A DNA stretch of 64,000 nt from Mycobacterium gordonae (GCF_017086405.1 NZ_CP070973.1:5116739-5180738); one strand, 5' to 3'. Counted from the first letter of the stretch, positions 27,057-36,245 are shown. Numbers and translations are program-made. The notes: generated by a model from the letters alone, not told the origin.

Positions 27057-27776
27057 TCAGGCCCATTGCCCGAATTGAGGCTTGAGAATTTCGTTGATGT
27101 CCACCCCGACGCCGCCCACCGTGCGTTTGTCGATCTCGACCTGATGCAGGTGCGCCGCGGGATGGGTGTACCCCTGCGGCGAGCCCCAGTTGTGCTGCCA
27201 GAAGTACGCACCCAAACCGTCGTTGACCGCCCAGTCGATCGTCTTCGAGTTCGCGTATACGCCCGTGCGCTGGTGCCCGATCACCGACTCCCAGGACCGT
27301 AGATACGGCACGATTTGGTTCCTGTACTGCTCCAGCGACGGGTTGTCGTCGATCGACGCGTAGATCGGGGCACCGGCGGGACCACCCGCCGCGGCGTGCA
27401 ATTCCGCGCCGCGCTTGGCGTGCTGCATACCGGCCGCCGCACCACCCAGCCAGTCCGAGGTGCTGCCCTTGCCGAACTGGTAGCACGAGACGATCTTGAG
27501 CCCACTCCCGTGCAGGTCGCGAGCCTCGGCCAATTGGATTGGCTTACCCAGCATCCAGTTGCCGCCCGGCCGGCGATCCGAGACATAGCGGATTGCTCCC
27601 ACGGCGCCCGCCGCCCTGATCTGACTGGCCGGGATGACGCCGGCGGCGTAGTCGAGCAGGGTACCCAGCGCGGCCGACGCCGGCGCGGCAGCAACTGACG
27701 ACGCCGCGACGCCGAGGCCCAGCAGGCCGGGCGCAGCGGCGGCGAGTCTCAGCACGTCACGTCGGGAGACTGGCAC
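27057..27776 (-). CDS. Tat-exported DUF1906 glycoside-hydrolase-like protein (Rv2525c-like)
   Basis: About 239 residues from a GTG at 27776. The N-terminus is a twin-arginine signal (SRRDVLRLAAAAPGLLGLGVAA) followed by an ASA-type cleavage site. The mature part has the DUF1906 pattern (YVSDRR, YQFGKGS, PIYASIDDNPS, GVYANSKTIDWA, YFWQHNWG, HQVEIDKR, GVDINEIL) of a TIM-barrel hydrolase fold acting on the cell envelope. Rv2525c, the M. tuberculosis counterpart upstream of fas, is a known Tat substrate linked to cell-wall and beta-lactam phenotypes. The true substrate is unsettled. Confidence 0.93.
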   Translation of the reverse strand: MPVSRRDVLRLAAAAPGLLGLGVAASSVAAAPASAALGTLLDYAAGVIPASQIRAAGAVGAIRYVSDRRPGGNWMLGKPIQLAEARDLHGSGLKIVSCYQFGKGSTSDWLGGAAAGMQHAKRGAELHAAAGGPAGAPIYASIDDNPSLEQYRNQIVPYLRSWESVIGHQRTGVYANSKTIDWAVNDGLGAYFWQHNWGSPQGYTHPAAHLHQVEIDKRTVGGVGVDINEILKPQFGQWA

Positions 27777-27835
27777 ATGCCACAGGGTACGCAAACACCA
27801 CAACAGACTCAGGGATCTCAGCAGTCACATGTATG

Positions 27836-28273
27836 TCACTTTGTCGCATCGGTCGCCAGGCGCGCCTGCACCAGGCCCGCCGCGCCCAGTGCCGCGTAGG
27901 GCCCTGTCACCGCAACCAGACTCAGCAGAGTACGGATCCGTTGATCGCCCCGTTCGAGCTTTCGCAGTTCAATCGCCGCATTGACGTTGTCCAACACGTC
28001 GACCAACAGGCCGATGCGCTGCCAACGTCGCCGGTTGGGTTCGTCGCTGCTGAGATAGCCGACACCCAGGGCCAGGGCTCGGGCGCCGAAGATGCGGATC
28101 ATGTACTTCATCTCGGTAGACAACAAGTTGTCCGGCGCGCCATTTATCCGTGTCTGGGAGCGAGGCGACACAAAGGCGCTGGCGCCCAACATAATTCGGC
28201 CGACGGCTGCCGCCGTGAACGCGTGCCGCAGGACCGCGGGCTGTGTCGGCTGCGCCGTGCATGGTGTGCTCAT
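27836..28273 (-). CDS. Conserved small membrane-associated protein, function unknown
   Basis: A 145-residue protein with two or three weak hydrophobic helices (FTAAAVGRIMLGASAFV, IFGARALALGVGYL, LSLVAVTGPYAALGAAGLV) separated by a charged loop (SSDEPNRRRW). The build resembles DUF4267-like proteins. It is divergent from the XRE regulator gene by 86 nt, so that regulator may control it. I do not recognise a function. Confidence 0.65.
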   Translation of the reverse strand: MSTPCTAQPTQPAVLRHAFTAAAVGRIMLGASAFVSPRSQTRINGAPDNLLSTEMKYMIRIFGARALALGVGYLSSDEPNRRRWQRIGLLVDVLDNVNAAIELRKLERGDQRIRTLLSLVAVTGPYAALGAAGLVQARLATDATK

Positions 28274-28359
28274 GTTCGCAGTCTCGCTCCGTCGCGGTCA
28301 TTATGTCGATTACCTGCGAGGTAGTGGTCCAGCCGTCGCTCCGGCGATAGGTTCCAGAG

Positions 28360-29196
28360 ATGTCTGCCGGTGACGCGGTGCGCGAGTGGCGAACCCACCG
28401 CCGCATCAGCCAGCTGGAGTTGGCCCATCAGATCGGCGTCTCGCCACGGCACATCAGTTTCGTCGAAACCGGACGGTCCAATGCGAGCCGGGCGCTGTTG
28501 CTGCGCATCGGCGAATCGCTGGATCTGCCGCTGAGCGCCCGAAATCGGATGCTGCTGGCGGGCGGATACGCGCCCGGTTTCAGCGAGCACACGCTGGACG
28601 CCGAGGAGATGCGGCCGGTGAAGTCGGCCATCAACGCGGTGCTGCGCGGGCATGCGCCCTATCCGGCGATTGTCACCGATTCCTGCTGGAATCTGATCGC
28701 CGCGAACCTTGGCTGCGTCGTGTTGGCTGACGGCGTGGACCCGGGTCTGCTCGATCCGCCCGTCAACGTGATGAGGCTGTGTCTGCATCCGCGAGGGTTG
28801 TCGCAGCGTCTATTGAACGGGGCTCAGGTGCACGCGAGCATCCTGCGCCGGGTCCGCCGGGCGGCCGCCAGCACCGCGTCGCCCGATGTTCAACGCCTGT
28901 ACCGGGAGCTGGCGGCCTACCCACCACCCGAGCCCAGCGGGGAACCAGCCGAGCCGGCAGGCGAGCTTTACGTACCGTTTCGCCTTGTCACCACCGACGG
29001 CGCGGAGCTCACCTTCCTGAACACCATCGCCACGTTCGGCGGTCCACTGGACATTCGCGTGGAGAGTCTGGCCATGGAGTCGTTCTTTCCAGCCGACAGC
29101 GCCACCGCCGACTACCTGCACGGTCTCGATGACGACCGGCTGCGCGCGCACATCCGGAATTACCCCGCGCTGCTCGGCTATGTCGGACTGCGCTGA
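28360..29196 (+). CDS. XRE-family regulator with MmyB-like ligand-binding domain
   Basis: 278 residues. The N-terminal Cro/CI helix-turn-helix is clear (VREWRTHRRISQLELAHQIGV, SPRHISFVETGRS, RALLLRIGESLDLPLSARN). The remainder matches the MmyB-like C-terminal domain often fused to such helices in actinobacteria (YPAIVTDSCWNLIAANLG, then LTFLNTIATFGGPLDIRVESLAMESFFPAD); relatives bind fatty-acid-like ligands. It sits divergent from the small membrane gene and just before the first Rieske oxygenase gene of the catabolic island. It could sense a lipid substrate. Confidence 0.9.
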   Translation: MSAGDAVREWRTHRRISQLELAHQIGVSPRHISFVETGRSNASRALLLRIGESLDLPLSARNRMLLAGGYAPGFSEHTLDAEEMRPVKSAINAVLRGHAPYPAIVTDSCWNLIAANLGCVVLADGVDPGLLDPPVNVMRLCLHPRGLSQRLLNGAQVHASILRRVRRAAASTASPDVQRLYRELAAYPPPEPSGEPAEPAGELYVPFRLVTTDGAELTFLNTIATFGGPLDIRVESLAMESFFPADSATADYLHGLDDDRLRAHIRNYPALLGYVGLR

Positions 29197-29209
29197 CGCC
29201 CGCATTTCC

Positions 29210-29236
29210 TTGTCAATATAAAGTTAGTAAAGTTAG
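29210..29236 (+). promoter_or_regulatory. Candidate promoter/operator before the first Rieske oxygenase gene
   Basis: A TTGTCA hexamer (29210-29215) is followed by an AT-rich stretch with the direct repeat AAGTTAG at 29221-29227 and 29230-29236. The AT-richness stands out against the surroundings. The role is inferred from position only. Confidence 0.35.
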
Positions 29237-29266
29237 GCGACAGCGACCGTCATATCGGGGGTGCGG

Positions 29267-30421
29267 ATGCAACACGACCAACTCATCGACCTCACCCGCC
29301 GCGCCCTGAAACTGGCGCGGGACAAGACAACTGACCTCGCGCCCGCTCAGCACCTGGTCGACGCGCGCGAATACACCTCGGCCGAACGGCACCAGCGGGA
29401 CCGCGCCCTGGTGATGGCCAGCCCGCAACTGGTCGGCTATGTCTCTGAGTTGCCCGGGCCAGGTTCGTATTGCACCAAGACGGTGATGGGCCGGTCGATC
29501 CTGCTAACCAGAATCGCCGACGGTTCGGTCAAGGCGTTCGACAACGTCTGCCTGCACCGGCAGGCGCAGGTCGCATCGGGATGCGGAGTGGCCAAACGGT
29601 TCACCTGCCCGTACCACGCCTGGACGTACGACAACACCGGGCGCCTGGTCGCCGTCCCGGGCCGTGAAGGCTTCCCCGACGTGACACCGCACTCGGATGG
29701 CCTTAACGAGCTGCCGGCCACCGAGTTCGCCGGGTTCCTCTGGGTGGCAATGGAACCCGGAGCGAGGCTGGACGTGGCCGCGCACCTGGGGCCGCTGGCC
29801 GAGGAACTCGACTCGTGGGGCATCGGCCGCTGGTCACCGCTGGGTGAGAAGGTGCTCGACTCCCCCATCAACTGGAAGCTGGCCATCGACACCTTCGCCG
29901 AGAATTACCACTTCGCCACCGTGCACCAGCAGACGTTCGCGACGATCGCCCGCAGCAACTGCACCGTTTTCGACGCCTACGGCCCCCACCACCGGTTGAT
30001 CTTCCCCCTCAACACGATCGTGGACCTCGACGAGACGTCGGAGGACACTTGGGTTCCGTTGAACAACCTCGTCGTCATCTATGCGCTGTTCCCGAACATC
30101 GTGATCTCGGTGACGATTGCCAACGGCGAGCTGTTCCGCGTCTACCCCAGCGACCGGCCGGGCAGGTCCATCACTGTCCACCAGAACTCGACTCCGCTGG
30201 ACATCTCGGACGAATCCGTGGCCGCGGGCGCGCAAGCCGTTTTCGAGTATGCCCACGCCACCGTGCGCGACGAGGACTACCGGTTGGTCGAGAGCCTGCA
30301 GGCCAATCTGGAATCCGGTGCTCGGCAACGACTTGTGTTCGGGCGCAACGAACCTGGATTGCAGCATCGCCATATCGCGTGGGAACGGGCGCTCATCCAG
30401 GCTGACGCAACGCCGTGCTGA
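29267..30421 (+). CDS. Rieske non-haem iron oxygenase, alpha subunit (aromatic-ring-hydroxylating type)
   Basis: About 384 residues; ATG 29267 is preferred over GTG 29261 because of the GGGGG stretch just before. The N-terminal Rieske domain has C95-x-H97 and C114-x2-H117 (VCLHR ... TCPYHAW). The catalytic domain has the mononuclear iron site in DTFAENYHFATVH (H215, H220). Such enzymes insert oxygen into aromatic or alicyclic substrates, or demethylate, using a ferredoxin and reductase. A small ferredoxin gene lies at 38213. It ends convergently with the next gene, overlapping by 29 nt. Confidence 0.92.
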   Translation: MQHDQLIDLTRRALKLARDKTTDLAPAQHLVDAREYTSAERHQRDRALVMASPQLVGYVSELPGPGSYCTKTVMGRSILLTRIADGSVKAFDNVCLHRQAQVASGCGVAKRFTCPYHAWTYDNTGRLVAVPGREGFPDVTPHSDGLNELPATEFAGFLWVAMEPGARLDVAAHLGPLAEELDSWGIGRWSPLGEKVLDSPINWKLAIDTFAENYHFATVHQQTFATIARSNCTVFDAYGPHHRLIFPLNTIVDLDETSEDTWVPLNNLVVIYALFPNIVISVTIANGELFRVYPSDRPGRSITVHQNSTPLDISDESVAAGAQAVFEYAHATVRDEDYRLVESLQANLESGARQRLVFGRNEPGLQHRHIAWERALIQADATPC

Positions 30422-31715
30422 GATCGTCAAGGATGGTCGCGACCGGTTCACGTCGGCCGCTACGCACCTTGCTCACCAGCGCCAGCGCCTCGTGTCGGTG
30501 TCCGGCTGCCAGCAACGACGTCAACTGCTCCGCCGCAGCCCGGATGTCGGGATCGTCGGTGCCGGCGCACGCCAGCACTTCGATCAATTCCCAGTCCCGG
30601 TACATTGCCAGCGAACGCTCGTTGAACGCGAACCCGGTCACCGGCTCGCCCGCCAGCGTGCCGCGGTAGCGGTACGGGCCTTCCATGTATTCGATCGGTA
30701 ACCCATGAGCAGGGGCGGCCACCAGCGGCTCCCCGACGATATCCAATCCCAATGCCGCACAGGTGATCCGGTGGCGATCCGGCATATACCGGGCCTTACG
30801 CGGCGGCCGGATGAGCGTCCGGATCCCGTCCGGCCACCTCACGTAACTAGTGACCGCCACATCGAAATCCTCGGCGCACTGCGGCGACCGCGCGTCGGGA
30901 TAGCTCGTAGTGATACCGGTAAACGGTTGCAGCGCGTTGCCTTCGGTGCGCAGGAACTGTCGCCAGATGCTCATGTCCACGCCGTTGTCGAAGTTGATGG
31001 TGCGCCATTCGTGCGACCTGGTCCGCGGCGGCTCACCCGTTCCGCCGCCCGCATACTTCGGAAACCACTGCCGGTCCACGTGCCCCGCCGTTCCGGTGAC
31101 CTGTTCCTGAGTGTCGGCCCAGTGCAGGGTTCCGGCCATAGCCATGCCGGTCTGAAAGTAGGAGTAGGTGTCATCCTGGCCGAAGCACGCGATCATGCCG
31201 TTGTGCGTCGCGGCACCCAGCGGTGTGGGCGCCCGGGTGGGCGTGACAGTCAAGTCAAGCCGCATCGACCGGCCGGCCTGGTCGGTGCCCACCAGGCTGA
31301 TGTCGTAGGTGTAGGGCCGCAGGGCGCCCCCGGTGTCGCGCATGGTAGCCCACCGCGCGATGCCGGCACCGGTGTCGTAGGAAACCTCCAGATGCCCAAC
31401 CGCGCTGGACATTTTCGGCGTCGCACCCGGCTGCGCACTGGCCGGCGGCATGTCGTAGTCGGTATACGTGCCGTACTCGCCGGTGTCCAGATCGAACAGC
31501 CCCAGCGTGTAGAAATCAGCAACGACGCTGCCGCCGGGCCGGTTCCGGTTGAAAATGGTCAGGAACGCGAAAGAGCGATCCTCGGAGGCCAATTCACCCG
31601 CGATGAACCACGTGTCGGATTCCTGATCGGGGTGTTGCCCTTCGGCCGCGGGGAAGTCCAGTTGGCTGTCACCGGGTACCAATTCGAACGGGTAGCTACG
31701 CCAGTCGCTGGTCAC
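30393..31715 (-). CDS. Lipocalin-like/CrtC-like protein, possible hydratase or isomerase
   Basis: A 440-residue protein, mostly beta strand, with blocks typical of the AttH/CrtC (carotenoid 1,2-hydratase-like, double lipocalin) fold: DTWFIAGELASEDRSFAFL near the start, YDISLVGTDQAGRSMRLDLTV, and GTAGHVDRQWFPKY. These relatives act on isoprenoid or lipid substrates. No signal peptide is visible. It is divergent from the aldehyde dehydrogenase gene across an AT-rich region, which suggests joint control. Enzymatic function is a family inference only. Confidence 0.65.
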   Translation of the reverse strand: MTSDWRSYPFELVPGDSQLDFPAAEGQHPDQESDTWFIAGELASEDRSFAFLTIFNRNRPGGSVVADFYTLGLFDLDTGEYGTYTDYDMPPASAQPGATPKMSSAVGHLEVSYDTGAGIARWATMRDTGGALRPYTYDISLVGTDQAGRSMRLDLTVTPTRAPTPLGAATHNGMIACFGQDDTYSYFQTGMAMAGTLHWADTQEQVTGTAGHVDRQWFPKYAGGGTGEPPRTRSHEWRTINFDNGVDMSIWRQFLRTEGNALQPFTGITTSYPDARSPQCAEDFDVAVTSYVRWPDGIRTLIRPPRKARYMPDRHRITCAALGLDIVGEPLVAAPAHGLPIEYMEGPYRYRGTLAGEPVTGFAFNERSLAMYRDWELIEVLACAGTDDPDIRAAAEQLTSLLAAGHRHEALALVSKVRSGRREPVATILDDLSTALRQPG

Positions 31716-31807
31716 GTCACGCCTCGCCTTGAGGGGAAATCCCGCTTTTTTGCTATGCTAGCATCAATAGCGAAATTACCGTCGCCTGCCCTGAGGTGGT
31801 TACCCCG
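31716..31807. promoter_or_regulatory. Divergent AT-rich promoter region with palindrome
   Basis: Between the CrtC-like gene and the ALDH gene, a run of T followed by ATGCTAGCAT (a perfect 10-bp palindrome near 31754-31763), flanked by GCTA and TAGC, lies in an unusually AT-rich stretch. It resembles the AT-rich promoter stretches near 37440, 40800 and 43300 in the same island. Confidence 0.45.
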
Positions 31808-33292
31808 ATGACGGCGAATCTGCGCTCCTATGACGAACTGTTCGTCGGCGGCCGGTGGCGCAAACCGTCCAGCACGGAGCGTCTCTCGGTGATCTCACCG
31901 CACACCGAAGAGCCGATCGCCAGTGTCCCCGCCGGGTCGGCCGCTGATGTGGACGCCGCCGTCACCGCCGCGCGACATGCGTTGGACCACGGCCCGTGGC
32001 CGCGGCTTCAGCCGCCGGAGCGGATGCGAAAAATCGAAGAGCTGGCCACGCTTTACGGACGGCATATCGAGGAGATGGCCGACCTGATCACCGCTCAGAT
32101 GGGCTCGCCGCGCAGTTTCAGCCGGCTCGGCCAGGCGGCGGGAGCCGCGTCGATGATCCATCTGTCGCTGGCGGCCGCCCGCGACTTCCCCTGGATGGAG
32201 CGCCGTCAGGGTGTGCTGGGCGAAGCGCACTTGCGCCGCGCCCCGGTAGGTGTGGTCGGCGCGATCGTCCCATGGAACGTGCCGCAGTGCCTGATCATGC
32301 CTAAACTCATCCCAGCGCTCCTCGCCGGTTGCAGCGTGGTCATCAAGCCCGCTCCCGAAACCCCTTTGGACGCTTTGTGGTTGGCGGAGATGATCGAACA
32401 ACTCGAGCTCCCGGAGGGCGTTGTGTCAGTGGTGACCGGCGGTCCGGACGTCGGCGAGGCCCTGGTCCGGCATCCCGGGGTGGACAAAATCGCGTTCACC
32501 GGTTCCAGCGTGACCGGACGGCGCATCGCGGCCCTGTGCGGCGAGCAGTTGAAACGGGTGAGCCTGGAACTGGGCGGCAAGTCGGCGGCCATCGTGCTCG
32601 ACGACGCCGACATCGGCAAGACGGTGGCCGGCCTGAAGACCGCCGGCCTGATGAACAACGGCCAGGCATGCGTCGCGCAAACCCGCATCCTGGTCAGCCG
32701 GCAACGCCACGACGAACTCGTCGACGCACTTGCCGACATGATGTCGAGCCTGTCCGTCGGTGATCCCACCGACGACAAGACCGACGTCGGACCGCTTGTC
32801 GCGCAACGCCAACAGCAGCGGGTCATGGAGTACATCCGGTCCGGCCAACAGCAGGGCGCCCGCCTGGTGACCGGCGGCGCCGAGGCGCCGGAACCACGCG
32901 GCTGGTACGTGCGCCCCACGTTGTTCACCGACGCCACCAATGGCATGCGGATCGCCCGCGAGGAGATATTCGGTCCGGTGCTGACCGTGCTCACCTACAC
33001 CGACGAGGACGACGCGGTCCGCATCGCCAATGACAGCGACTACGGCCTGGCCGGTTCGGTGTGGACCGCCGACACCGCGCACGGCCTGGACATCGCGTCG
33101 CGGGTGCGGACCGGCACCTACGGCATCAACATGTACATGCTCGACATCAGCACCCCGTTCGGCGGCTTCAAGCACTCGGGCATCGGGCGCGAGTTCGGTC
33201 CGGAGGGCCTGTCCGAATACGTCGAGCTGCAGTCGATCGCCTGCAGCGGTAAGTTACCGCCGCTCAACGCGGTTCGGGAAGCTGCAGAGTGA
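31808..33292 (+). CDS. NAD(P)-dependent aldehyde dehydrogenase
   Basis: 494 residues from the ATG at 31808, with GAGGTGG eight nucleotides upstream; GTG 31796 is an alternative. Catalytic features are complete: N157 in PWNVPQ, the cofactor motif FTGSSVTGR, general base E255 in LELGGKS, and nucleophile C288 in NNGQACVAQ. It oxidises an aldehyde to a carboxylate, which the neighbouring CoA ligases could then activate. The 3' end overlaps the convergent MaoC gene by 29 nt. Confidence 0.94.
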   Translation: MTANLRSYDELFVGGRWRKPSSTERLSVISPHTEEPIASVPAGSAADVDAAVTAARHALDHGPWPRLQPPERMRKIEELATLYGRHIEEMADLITAQMGSPRSFSRLGQAAGAASMIHLSLAAARDFPWMERRQGVLGEAHLRRAPVGVVGAIVPWNVPQCLIMPKLIPALLAGCSVVIKPAPETPLDALWLAEMIEQLELPEGVVSVVTGGPDVGEALVRHPGVDKIAFTGSSVTGRRIAALCGEQLKRVSLELGGKSAAIVLDDADIGKTVAGLKTAGLMNNGQACVAQTRILVSRQRHDELVDALADMMSSLSVGDPTDDKTDVGPLVAQRQQQRVMEYIRSGQQQGARLVTGGAEAPEPRGWYVRPTLFTDATNGMRIAREEIFGPVLTVLTYTDEDDAVRIANDSDYGLAGSVWTADTAHGLDIASRVRTGTYGINMYMLDISTPFGGFKHSGIGREFGPEGLSEYVELQSIACSGKLPPLNAVREAAE

Positions 33293-33704
33293 TCTGCACC
33301 GGGCAGCACAGCACATCATGCTGGTTGCGCACCTCGATCTGCAGGTCCACGAGATAGCGCGGCGGGTTGACCGTGTCATCGCGGCGTTTTGCCACCGCCC
33401 GACCGCGGCCGATCATGGTGTCGCCGGCATAGATCGAACCCGCCAGTCGCATCGAGCGACGCAGCACCCGACTGCCCGGGCCGGCCCAATCGGTGGCGAT
33501 CCTGTCGACAAATCCGGCCAGGTGCATGGTGTTGACGAAGATAGTGGGGTTGCCCTGGCTTTGCGCGTAGGCCGGATCGAAGTGGCCGGGAAAGTAGTCC
33601 CAGGTGGCACCGACGTTCTCGACCACACGCTGATAGCTGATCTCGTCGACGACGTCGGGTAGGTCGATGGGAATGCTGATCGCGTTCCAGTCCAGTTCAC
33701 TCAC
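33264..33704 (-). CDS. MaoC-like hot-dog dehydratase subunit
   Basis: 146 residues from GTG 33704, which overlaps the stop of the upstream gene (GTGA). The sequence has a MaoC-type hot-dog pattern (YFPGHFDPAYAQSQGNPTIFVNTMHLAGFVDR, then SMRLAGSIYAGDTMIGRGRAV). Together with the next protein it likely forms a two-chain enoyl-CoA hydratase, as HadAB or ChsH1/ChsH2 do in mycobacteria. The hydratase dyad D-x4-H may be contributed by D at FDPAYAQS, but I cannot fix the active-site residues with confidence. Last gene of a five-gene minus-strand operon. Confidence 0.75.
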   Translation of the reverse strand: MSELDWNAISIPIDLPDVVDEISYQRVVENVGATWDYFPGHFDPAYAQSQGNPTIFVNTMHLAGFVDRIATDWAGPGSRVLRRSMRLAGSIYAGDTMIGRGRAVAKRRDDTVNPPRYLVDLQIEVRNQHDVLCCPVQITLQLPEPR

Positions 33705-34237
33705 GAGGCCCGCTCTGGGGTGAATCGGAACAGGGTGTTGCGCGAGGTGGCGACTACGACGCCGTCCTGGCGACGATACGTTTCCAGCGTCTCGACAAAA
33801 TGTCCCACGCCGAGCCGGGTCCGCTTCTCCGGTGACACCGACACCAATTCCTCCACGGCGGTGAGCTGATCGCCTGCCAGGATCGGATGCAGGAACTCGA
33901 CGTCGTTGGCGGCGTTGATGAAGGTGGTGCCAGGCAACGGCACCCGTAGGGCCAGTGCGGCGGTCGGCGGACGGCCCCCCGGTTGCCAGGGTGGCGGGAT
34001 CAACCAGCCCATCAGCAGGGCCGGCGGTGCCAGCAGGCCGCCCCACCGCCGCCGGGCGAACTCCTCATCCCAGTAGGACCGGTTGCCGTCGCGGACCAGG
34101 GCGGCGAACAACTGGATGCGCGCAGCGCTGACCGGCGTTGCCGCCGTGCGGGGTTCGCCCGCCGTGCCAACCATCCGCAGTGCGTCTTCGTAGGTGCCGA
34201 CAGCCAGCTGGTAGCTCAGCTCCACGTCCGCACTCAC
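33701..34237 (-). CDS. FAS1-type MaoC N-terminal dehydratase-domain protein
   Basis: 178 residues with the pattern of the MaoC N-terminal (FAS1-like dehydratase) domain: IQLFAALVRDGNRSYWDEEFA, LAPPALLMGWL, then TTFINAANDVEFLHPILAGDQLTAVEELVSVSPEKR and a final strand SRNTLFRFTP. Such domains usually pair with a short MaoC subunit, here the adjacent 146-residue product. Stop-start overlaps on both sides (4 nt) indicate tight coupling in the operon. The pair probably hydrates an alpha,beta-unsaturated acyl-CoA. Confidence 0.8.
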   Translation of the reverse strand: MSADVELSYQLAVGTYEDALRMVGTAGEPRTAATPVSAARIQLFAALVRDGNRSYWDEEFARRRWGGLLAPPALLMGWLIPPPWQPGGRPPTAALALRVPLPGTTFINAANDVEFLHPILAGDQLTAVEELVSVSPEKRTRLGVGHFVETLETYRRQDGVVVATSRNTLFRFTPERAS

Positions 34238-34656
34238 ATGACGAGGTGACGGGCGGGCACCGAATCCCAGACGAGTTCTCGGGACGTGAAATACCAGCCG
34301 CCCCGTTCGTAGATCAGCTCATCGCGGTAGGTGCCGGTGGCCCGCAACGTGGTGTCGTCCTGCACAGCGGCGAAAAGCATTGCCACGCAATGCTGTGTCG
34401 CATGTACACCGTCGACGTGGATTTCATGATCGACGCTGACCAGGCGCTGGCCGTCGCCCCCGTCGAAGGCCGACCACAGGTCCGTGAACGATTCCCCGCC
34501 GCGGACATACCGGGCACCCGAATGGCGGAAGGTGGCGATCCAGGCTTCCCGGTTCCCTGCGGAGTAAGCCCGGTTGTGTCGCGCGGTCAGATCCAGGATG
34601 CCCGCGCGACCGGTTGCGGCCTGCAGCATCTGCTGTTCCTGGTAGGTCATTGTCAT
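34234..34656 (-). CDS. SnoaL-like/NTF2-fold protein
   Basis: 140 residues from ATG 34656, chosen because GGAG lies upstream at the right distance. The pattern is the SnoaL-like small barrel: ILDLTARHNRAYSAGNREAWIATFRHSGARYVRGGESFTDL, a central strand HEIHVDGVHATQHCVAML, and TYRDELIYERGGWYFTSRELVWD. Family members are isomerases, dehydratases, or the small subunit of Rieske dioxygenases. Lying between a CoA ligase and the hydratase pair, it probably performs an isomerisation or dehydration in the same pathway. Confidence 0.8.
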   Translation of the reverse strand: MTMTYQEQQMLQAATGRAGILDLTARHNRAYSAGNREAWIATFRHSGARYVRGGESFTDLWSAFDGGDGQRLVSVDHEIHVDGVHATQHCVAMLFAAVQDDTTLRATGTYRDELIYERGGWYFTSRELVWDSVPARHLVM

Positions 34657-34685
34657 AGCGTTTCTCCAACCTCGCCTTCCCGAAC

Positions 34686-36245
34686 TCACCGACTCACCAC
34701 GTATCCGTGACGTTGACGATCCCATGCAGCCGCCGACAATCCCCTGGCACGCAACAGATCTTTGCGCACCCGCCCGATCGCGTTCTTCGGAATCTCATCG
34801 ACCGTATCGACGTACCGCGGCACACAGAAGTACGGCATTCGGGCGCTACAGTGATCGAGCAATTCCGCGCAATCCACTGCGGCGCCGGGCCGTAACGTCA
34901 CCACGATCAGGATGTCGTCTTCACCGAGGTCACTGGGGACGGCGACGGCCGCGGCTTCAGCCACGGCCGGGTGACTCATCACCACCGCTTCCACTTCGAC
35001 CGAGGAGACGTTTTCGCCGCGGCGGCGCAGCGAGTCTTTGACCCGGTCCACGTACGTCAGGTTCCCGTCGGTGTCGAGCTTGCCCAGGTCGCCCGTGCGG
35101 AACCAGTCGGGGTGGGAATCCACCTGAACGTGCGGTCCGTCACCCGCACGCACATACCCGTGGCTCATCACCTGGCCGAACCTGGGTCGGCAGGTGATTT
35201 CACCGACAGATCCGGCCGGCAACGCGGCACCGGCGGCGTCCACGATACGCACCTCGAAGTTCGGGTTCGTCCGGCCCGAGGTGCCGGGAACGCCGTCGTA
35301 GGAGACGCAATTGACCGCGAGCGGAAAGGCCTCCGTCATGCCGTACATGGTGACAACAGCGCAGCGGTAACGGTTTTCGATCGTCCGGTAGGAGGCAGCG
35401 TCGATGGGGGCTGCCGAGATGAACCGCAGTGGCAGCTGCGCATCACGCGGATCCGCGGGCAGGTTCTGCAGCATGGCGACCATCGCTCCGGCACCCACGA
35501 AGCCGACAGCTCCGTGCGCCCGTACGTCATCCCACACTTCACTCGGATGAAAAGCACCGGCAAGCACAGTCTGTCCACCGACCAGCAGCGGCGCCAGCAC
35601 GCTAGGGGCCGCGCTGAGGTGAAACAGCGGCATCGCGGTCCACACCACCTCCCCGGTGCGCAACTCCCAGGCCGCAGCCGCGGTCGCCGCCACGGTGAAC
35701 AGGTACTGCCACGATGTGGCGACCGCTTTCGACGGGCCCGTGGTGCCCGAGGTGAAGAACAGCGCGCCCGTCTCACTGCCGTCGACAACCGGGACGGAAG
35801 CGTCCCGGTCGAGGGCCGCAGCGATCGAGACATCATGCACCACAATCGTTCTCGTATCGGCAATCTCGTCGATGCGATGTTTGCGCTCTGCATCGGCGAC
35901 AACCAGCTTGGCGCGTGACAGCTCAAGATTGTGGCGGAGGAATTGGCCTTTGTTGGCTGCGTTTATCGCGGCACTCACCGCACCGATCCGGGCCGCTCCC
36001 AGCCAGAAATAGATCCACTCGGGGCAGGTCGCGGTGAATAAGGCAACGCAGTCTCCCGTGCCAAGACCGTTCTCCATCAGTAACTTCGCCGCGGCACAGG
36101 AGCGTTGCCGCAGCTGCCCAACGGTGATGTCGGTTCCGGCCACTGACAACACCACCCGATCCGGATACTGCTCGGCGCGGCGATCGAGGACTGCCGCCAC
36201 GGTGAAGCTGTCGACACCGAATTCCGCGGGCTCCGGCGGTCCCAT
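34686..36245 (-). CDS. AMP-forming acyl-CoA synthetase/ligase
   Basis: A 519-residue member of the ANL superfamily. It has the P-loop (FFTSGTTGPSKAV), the A5-like VTMYGMTEAF, the hinge region (RTGDLGKLDTDGNLTYVDRVKDSLRRRGENV), and the catalytic lysine near the end (NAIGRVRKDLL). It adenylates a carboxylic acid and loads it on CoA. The start overlaps the stop of the upstream oxygenase gene (TGATG), placing it second in the operon. A second ligase lies at 47579; the two may act on different intermediates. Confidence 0.93.
   Translation of the reverse strand: MGPPEPAEFGVDSFTVAAVLDRRAEQYPDRVVLSVAGTDITVGQLRQRSCAAAKLLMENGLGTGDCVALFTATCPEWIYFWLGAARIGAVSAAINAANKGQFLRHNLELSRAKLVVADAERKHRIDEIADTRTIVVHDVSIAAALDRDASVPVVDGSETGALFFTSGTTGPSKAVATSWQYLFTVAATAAAAWELRTGEVVWTAMPLFHLSAAPSVLAPLLVGGQTVLAGAFHPSEVWDDVRAHGAVGFVGAGAMVAMLQNLPADPRDAQLPLRFISAAPIDAASYRTIENRYRCAVVTMYGMTEAFPLAVNCVSYDGVPGTSGRTNPNFEVRIVDAAGAALPAGSVGEITCRPRFGQVMSHGYVRAGDGPHVQVDSHPDWFRTGDLGKLDTDGNLTYVDRVKDSLRRRGENVSSVEVEAVVMSHPAVAEAAAVAVPSDLGEDDILIVVTLRPGAAVDCAELLDHCSARMPYFCVPRYVDTVDEIPKNAIGRVRKDLLRARGLSAAAWDRQRHGYVVSR

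Noticed and set aside
33705..34046. N-terminal extension of the MaoC-like protein up to 34046
   Set aside because: This part overlaps the FAS1-type dehydratase gene in another frame; the GTG at 33704 overlapping its stop is the natural start.
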